A stretch of 64,000 nucleotides of DNA from Penium margaritaceum (lineage: Eukaryota > Streptophyta > Zygnematophyceae > Desmidiales > Peniaceae). A model generated the notes under the pieces. It searched no databases, was not told where the DNA came from, and saw nothing but the letters and a program-made list of their open reading frames with translations. The stretch spans positions 173,164 through 237,163 of the forward strand of contig SZWC01000844.1 of assembly GCA_023375785.1 (NCBI GenBank), read 5' to 3'. Both the position numbers and the translations under genes were made by a program. Positions 60,001-64,000 of this stretch are shown here, piece by piece. Positions within the stretch are counted from its first letter, which is position 1. Each line of letters begins with the position of its first letter.

Positions 60001-63000
60001 CCTAAGGAAAGGCCCACGTACCATGGGCACAGGCCCAGGTACCCCAAGCACAGGCGCAGGTACCCTAAGGACAGTCACAGGTACCCTAGGCACAGGCGCA
60101 TGTAACCTAGGGACAGGCGCATGTACCCTAGGGACAGGCGCAGAAAACCTACGCACAGGCGTAGGTACCCTAGGCACAGGCACAAGTACCCTAGGCACAG
60201 GCGCATGTACCATATGGACAGGCGCAGGTACCCTAGGCACAGGCGCAGGTACCCTAGGCACAAGCGCAGGTACCCTAGGCACAAGCGCAGGTACCTTAGG
60301 CACATGCGCAGGTACCATAGGCACAAGCGCGTGTACCATAGGCACAGGAGCAGCTACCCTAGGCACAGGCGCAGGTACCCTAGGCACAGGCTTGGGTACC
60401 TTAGGAACAGGCGCAGGTACCCTAAGCAAAGGCCGACGTACCCTAGGCACAGGCACAGGTACCCTAGGCACAGGCGCAGGTACCCTAGGGATAGGCGCAG
60501 GTACCCTAGGCACAGGCGCAGGTACCCTAGGCACAGGCGCAGGTACCCTAAGCACAGGCCCACGTACCCTAGGCACAGGCGCAGGTACCCTAGGCACAGG
60601 CGCAAGTACCCTAGGCACAGGCGCAGGTACCCTAAGCACAGGCCCACGTACCCTAGGCACAGGCGCAGGTACCCTAGGCACAGGCGCAAGTACCCTAGGC
60701 ACAGGCGCAGGTACCCTAAGCACAGGCCCACGTACCCTAGGCACAGGCGCAGGTACCCTAGGCACAGGCTTAGGTACCCTAGGAACAGGCGCAGGTACCC
60801 TAAGCAAAGGCCGACGTACCCTAGGCACAGGCACAGGTACCCTAGGCACAGGCGCAGGTACCCTAGGGATAGGCGCAGGTACCCTAGGCACAGGCGCAGG
60901 TACCCTAGGCACAAGCGCAAGTACCCTAGAGACAGGCGCAGGTACCCTAGGCACAGGCACAGGTACCCTAGGCACAGGCCCAGGAACCCTTCGCACAGGT
61001 GCAGGTAACCTGGGCACAGGCGCAGGTACCCTAGGCACAGGCGCATGTACCCTAGGCACAGGCGCAGGTACCCTAGCCACAGGCGCAGGTACCCTACGCA
61101 AAGGCCCACGTACCCTGGCAAAGGCGCAGGTACCCTAGGCACAGGCGCAGGTACCCTAAGCATAGGCGCAGGTACCCTAAGCAAAGGCCCACGTACCCTA
61201 GACACATGCACAGGTACCCTAGGCACAGGCCCAGGCACCCTAGGGACAGGCGCAGGTACCCTAGGCACAGGCGCAGATACCATAGGCACAGGCGGAGGTA
61301 CCCTAGGCACAGGCGCAGGTACCCTAGGCACATGCGCAGGAACCATCGGCACAGGCGCAGGTACCCTAGGCACAGGAGCAGGTATCCTAGGCACATGTGC
61401 AAGTACCCTAGGCAGAGGCGCAGGTATCCTAGGCACATGTGCAAGTACCCTAGGCACAGGCGCAGGTACCCTAAGAAAACGTCCACGTACCCTAGGCACA
61501 GGCACAGGTACCCTAGGCACACGCGCAGGTACCCTAGGGGCAGGCGCAGGTACCTTAGGGGCAGGCGCATTTACCCTAGGCACAGGCGCAGGTACTATAG
61601 GGACAGGAGTAGGTACCCTAGGCATAGGCGCAGGTGACCTGGGCAACGGCACAGGTACCCTTGGCACAGGCACAGGTACCCTAGGCACAGGCGCAGGTAC
61701 CCTCGGCACAGGCGTAGGTAACCTGGGCACAGGTGTAGGTACCCTAGGCAAAGGCGCAAGTATCTTAGGCACAGGCGCATGTACCCTAGGCACAGGCGCA
61801 GGTACCCTAAGGAAAGGCCCACGTACCCTAGGCACAGGCACAGGTATCCTAGGCATAGGCACAGGTACCCTAGGGACAGGCGCAGGTACCTTAGGCACAG
61901 GCGCATGTACCCTAGGCACAGGCGCAGGTACCCTATGCACAAGAGCAGGCACCCTAGGCACAGGCGCAGGTACCCTAGGCACAGGCCCAGGTACCCTAGG
62001 AATAGACGCAGGTACCCTAGGCACAGGCGCACGTACCCTAGGCATAGGCGCAGGTACCCTAAGCACAAGTGCACGTACCCTAGGCACAGGCGTATTCACT
62101 CTAGGCACAGGCCTAGGTACCCTTGGTACAGGTACAGGTACCTAGGCACAAGCGCAGGTACCCTTGGCACAGGTGCAGGTACTCTAGGCATAGGCGCAAG
62201 TACCCTAGGCACAAGCGCAGGAACCCCAGGCAGAGGCGCATGTAACCTGGGCACAGGCGCATATACCGTAGGCACAGGCGCAGGTACCCTAGGCATAGGC
62301 GCAGGTACCCTAGGCACAGGCGCAGGTACTCCAGGCACAGGCGCAGGTATCCTAGGGACAGGCGCAGGTATCCTAGGCACAGGCGCAGGTACCCTAGGCA
62401 CAGGCTCAAGTACCCTATGCACAGGCGCAAGTACCCTAGGCAAAGGCGCAGGTACCCTAGGCATAGGCGCAGGAACCCTAAACACAGGCGCAGGTACCCT
62501 AGGCACAGGCGCAGGGAGCCTAGGCACAGGCGCAGGTACCCTAGAGATAGGCGCAAGTACCCTAGGCACAGGCGCACGTACCCTAGGCACAGGCTCAAGT
62601 ACCCTAGGTACAGGCGCAGGAACCCTAGGCACAGGCGCACATACCATAGGCACAGGTGTAGGTATTCTAGGCACAGGCGCAGGTACCCTAGGCATAGGTG
62701 CAGGTACCCTACGCACAGGCGCAGGTACCCTAAGAACAGGCGCAAGTACCCTAGGGACAGGCGCATGTACCCTAAGCACAGGCGCAGGTACCCTAGACAC
62801 AAGTGCAGGTACCCTAAGCACAGGCGTAGGAACCCTAGGCACAGGCGCAGGTACCTTAGGCACAGGCGCAGGTACCCTAGGCACAGGCGCAGGTACCCTA
62901 GGAACAGGCGCAGGTACCCTAAGCAAAGGCCCCCGTACCATAGGCACAGGCCAAGGTACCCCAAGCAAAGGCGCATGTACCCTAAGGACAGGCGCAGGTA

Positions 63001-64000
63001 CCCTAGGCACAGGCGCAGGTACCCTAAGGACAGGCACAGGTACCCTAGGCACAGGCGTAGGTAACCTGGGCACAGGCGCAGGTACCCTAGGCACAGGCAC
63101 AGGTACCCTAGGCACAGGCGCAGGTACCCTAGGTACAGACGCAGTAAACCTGGGAACAAGCACAGGTACCATAGGCACAGGCGAGGTACCCTAGGCACAA
63201 GCGCAAGTACCCTAGGGACAGGCGCAGGTACCCTAGACACAGGTGCAGGTACCCTAGGGACAGGCGCAGGTACCCTAGGGACAGGCGCAGAAAACCTACG
63301 CACAGGCGTAGGTACCCTAGGCACAGGCACAGGGACCCTAGGCACGGGCGCAGGTACCATATGGTCATGCGCAGGTACCCTAGGCACAGGCGCAGGTACC
63401 CTAGGCACAAGCGCAGGTACCCTAGGCACAGGCGCAGGTACCCTAGGCACATGCGCAGGTACAATAGGCACAAGCGCAGGTACCATAGGCACGGGAGCAG
63501 CTACCCTAGGCACAGGCGTAGGTACCCTAGGCACAAGCACAGGTACCCTAGGAACAGGCGCAGGTACCCTAAGCAAAGGCACACGTACCCTAGGCACAGG
63601 CACAGGTACCCTAGGCACAGGGGAAGGTACCCTAGGGATAGGCGCAGGTACCCTAGGCACAGGCGCAGGTACCCTAGGCACAAGCGCAGGTACCCTAGGG
63701 ACAGGCGCAGGTACCCTAGGCACAGGCACAGGTACCCTAGGCACAGGCCTAGGTACCCTTCGCACAGGCGCAGGTAACCTGGGCACAGGCGCAGGTACCC
63801 TAGGCACAGGCGCAGGTACCCTAGGCACAGGCGCAGGTACACTAGGCACAGGCGTAGGTACCCTAAGCAAAGGCTCACGTACCCTGGCACAGGCGCAGGT
63901 ACCCTAGGCACAGGCGCAGGTACCCTAGGCACAGGCACAGGTACCCTAGGCACAGGCGCAGGTACCCTAGGCACAGGCGCAGGTACCCCAGGCACAGGCG
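54096..64000 (+). repeat. Satellite of a 21-bp unit with GGTACC and CCTAGG palindromes, runs off right edge
   Basis: The unit is GGTACCCTAGG followed by CACAGGCGCA, repeated for nearly 10 kb with many single-base variants. Because 21 is a multiple of 3, each frame gives a 7-residue repeat (GTLGTGA or HRRRYPR on plus; RVPAPVP or LRLCLGY on minus), with rare stops. This explains ORFs of up to about 660 codons on both strands. Rare variants recur at long intervals: the short unit AGGTACCTAG at 56601, 59201 and 62139, and ACGTACCCTGG at about 58216, 61111 and 63880. They indicate a larger repeated unit of about 2.6-2.9 kb. Confidence 0.96.

Noticed and set aside
54096-64000. Long GTLGTGA / RVPAPVP / LRLCLGY repeat proteins (up to about 660 codons)
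   Set aside because: Product of a stop-poor 21-bp unit; present on both strands and in several frames with repeated breaks. No evidence of a collagen-like or structural gene.
1-64000. Bacterial or phage origin, tRNA or rRNA genes
   Set aside because: No operons, ribosome binding sites or RNA genes seen; LTR elements with a tRNA-Met primer site and satellites are eukaryotic.

Overview
The window is eukaryotic, repeat-dominated DNA with no recognisable host gene. It contains plant-type LTR retrotransposons, one of which has an exact TGGTATCAGAGC initiator-tRNA-Met primer binding site. These are embedded in three families of short-period satellite DNA. I see no tRNA, rRNA, operon structure or bacterial gene. 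A large, repeat-rich streptophyte genome (land plant or charophyte alga such as Chara) fits best, but the species is an inference that I cannot check here.

Layout. (1) 1-7685, minus strand: the 5' half of a Ty3/Gypsy-type element. Its LTR lies at 6433-7685. Moving leftwards come gag (Q/P/A-rich N-terminus, capsid, CCHC knuckle), an aspartic protease, reverse transcriptase, RNase H and, in the same open frame, a second retropepsin-like domain that runs off the left edge. The gag-PR-RT part carries at least nine in-frame stops and at least two frameshifts. The last 450 codons are open. (2) 7686-10965 and 14525-18570: an array of 10/11-bp units (GCATTGCCAG / GCATTGCCCAG). It is interrupted at 10966-14524 by a complete small LTR element with two 590-bp LTRs and a perfect 5-bp target duplication, GCAAA. 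(3) 18571-33408: an array built on an 11-bp unit (GGCACAACTCT). Inside it, four higher-order units of 154, 66, 55 and 22 bp (14, 6, 5 and 2 monomers) have been amplified independently. (4) 33409-35304: a second, LTR-poor relative of the small element, with a 234-codon ORF. (5) 35305-38807, plus strand: the 3' end of a Ty3/Gypsy element. It has an integrase C-terminus, an acidic region, a run of PHD/RING-like Cys/His modules broken by stops, a polypurine tract, and an LTR that is the inverted copy of the one at 6433-7685. (6) 38808-54095: more of the 10/11-bp array, with two polarity switches. (7) 54096-64000: an array of a 21-bp unit carrying GGTACC and CCTAGG palindromes, with a superimposed repeat of about 2.6-2.9 kb.

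There is no evidence of cooperating cellular genes. The only biochemistry encoded is retrotransposition (gag, proteases, RT, RNase H, integrase tail), mostly decayed. The very long ORFs in all frames are by-products of stop-free short repeats. The observations most worth following up are the second protease fused behind RNase H, the zinc-finger cassette between integrase and the 3' LTR, and the set of higher-order repeats that are exact multiples of 11 bp.
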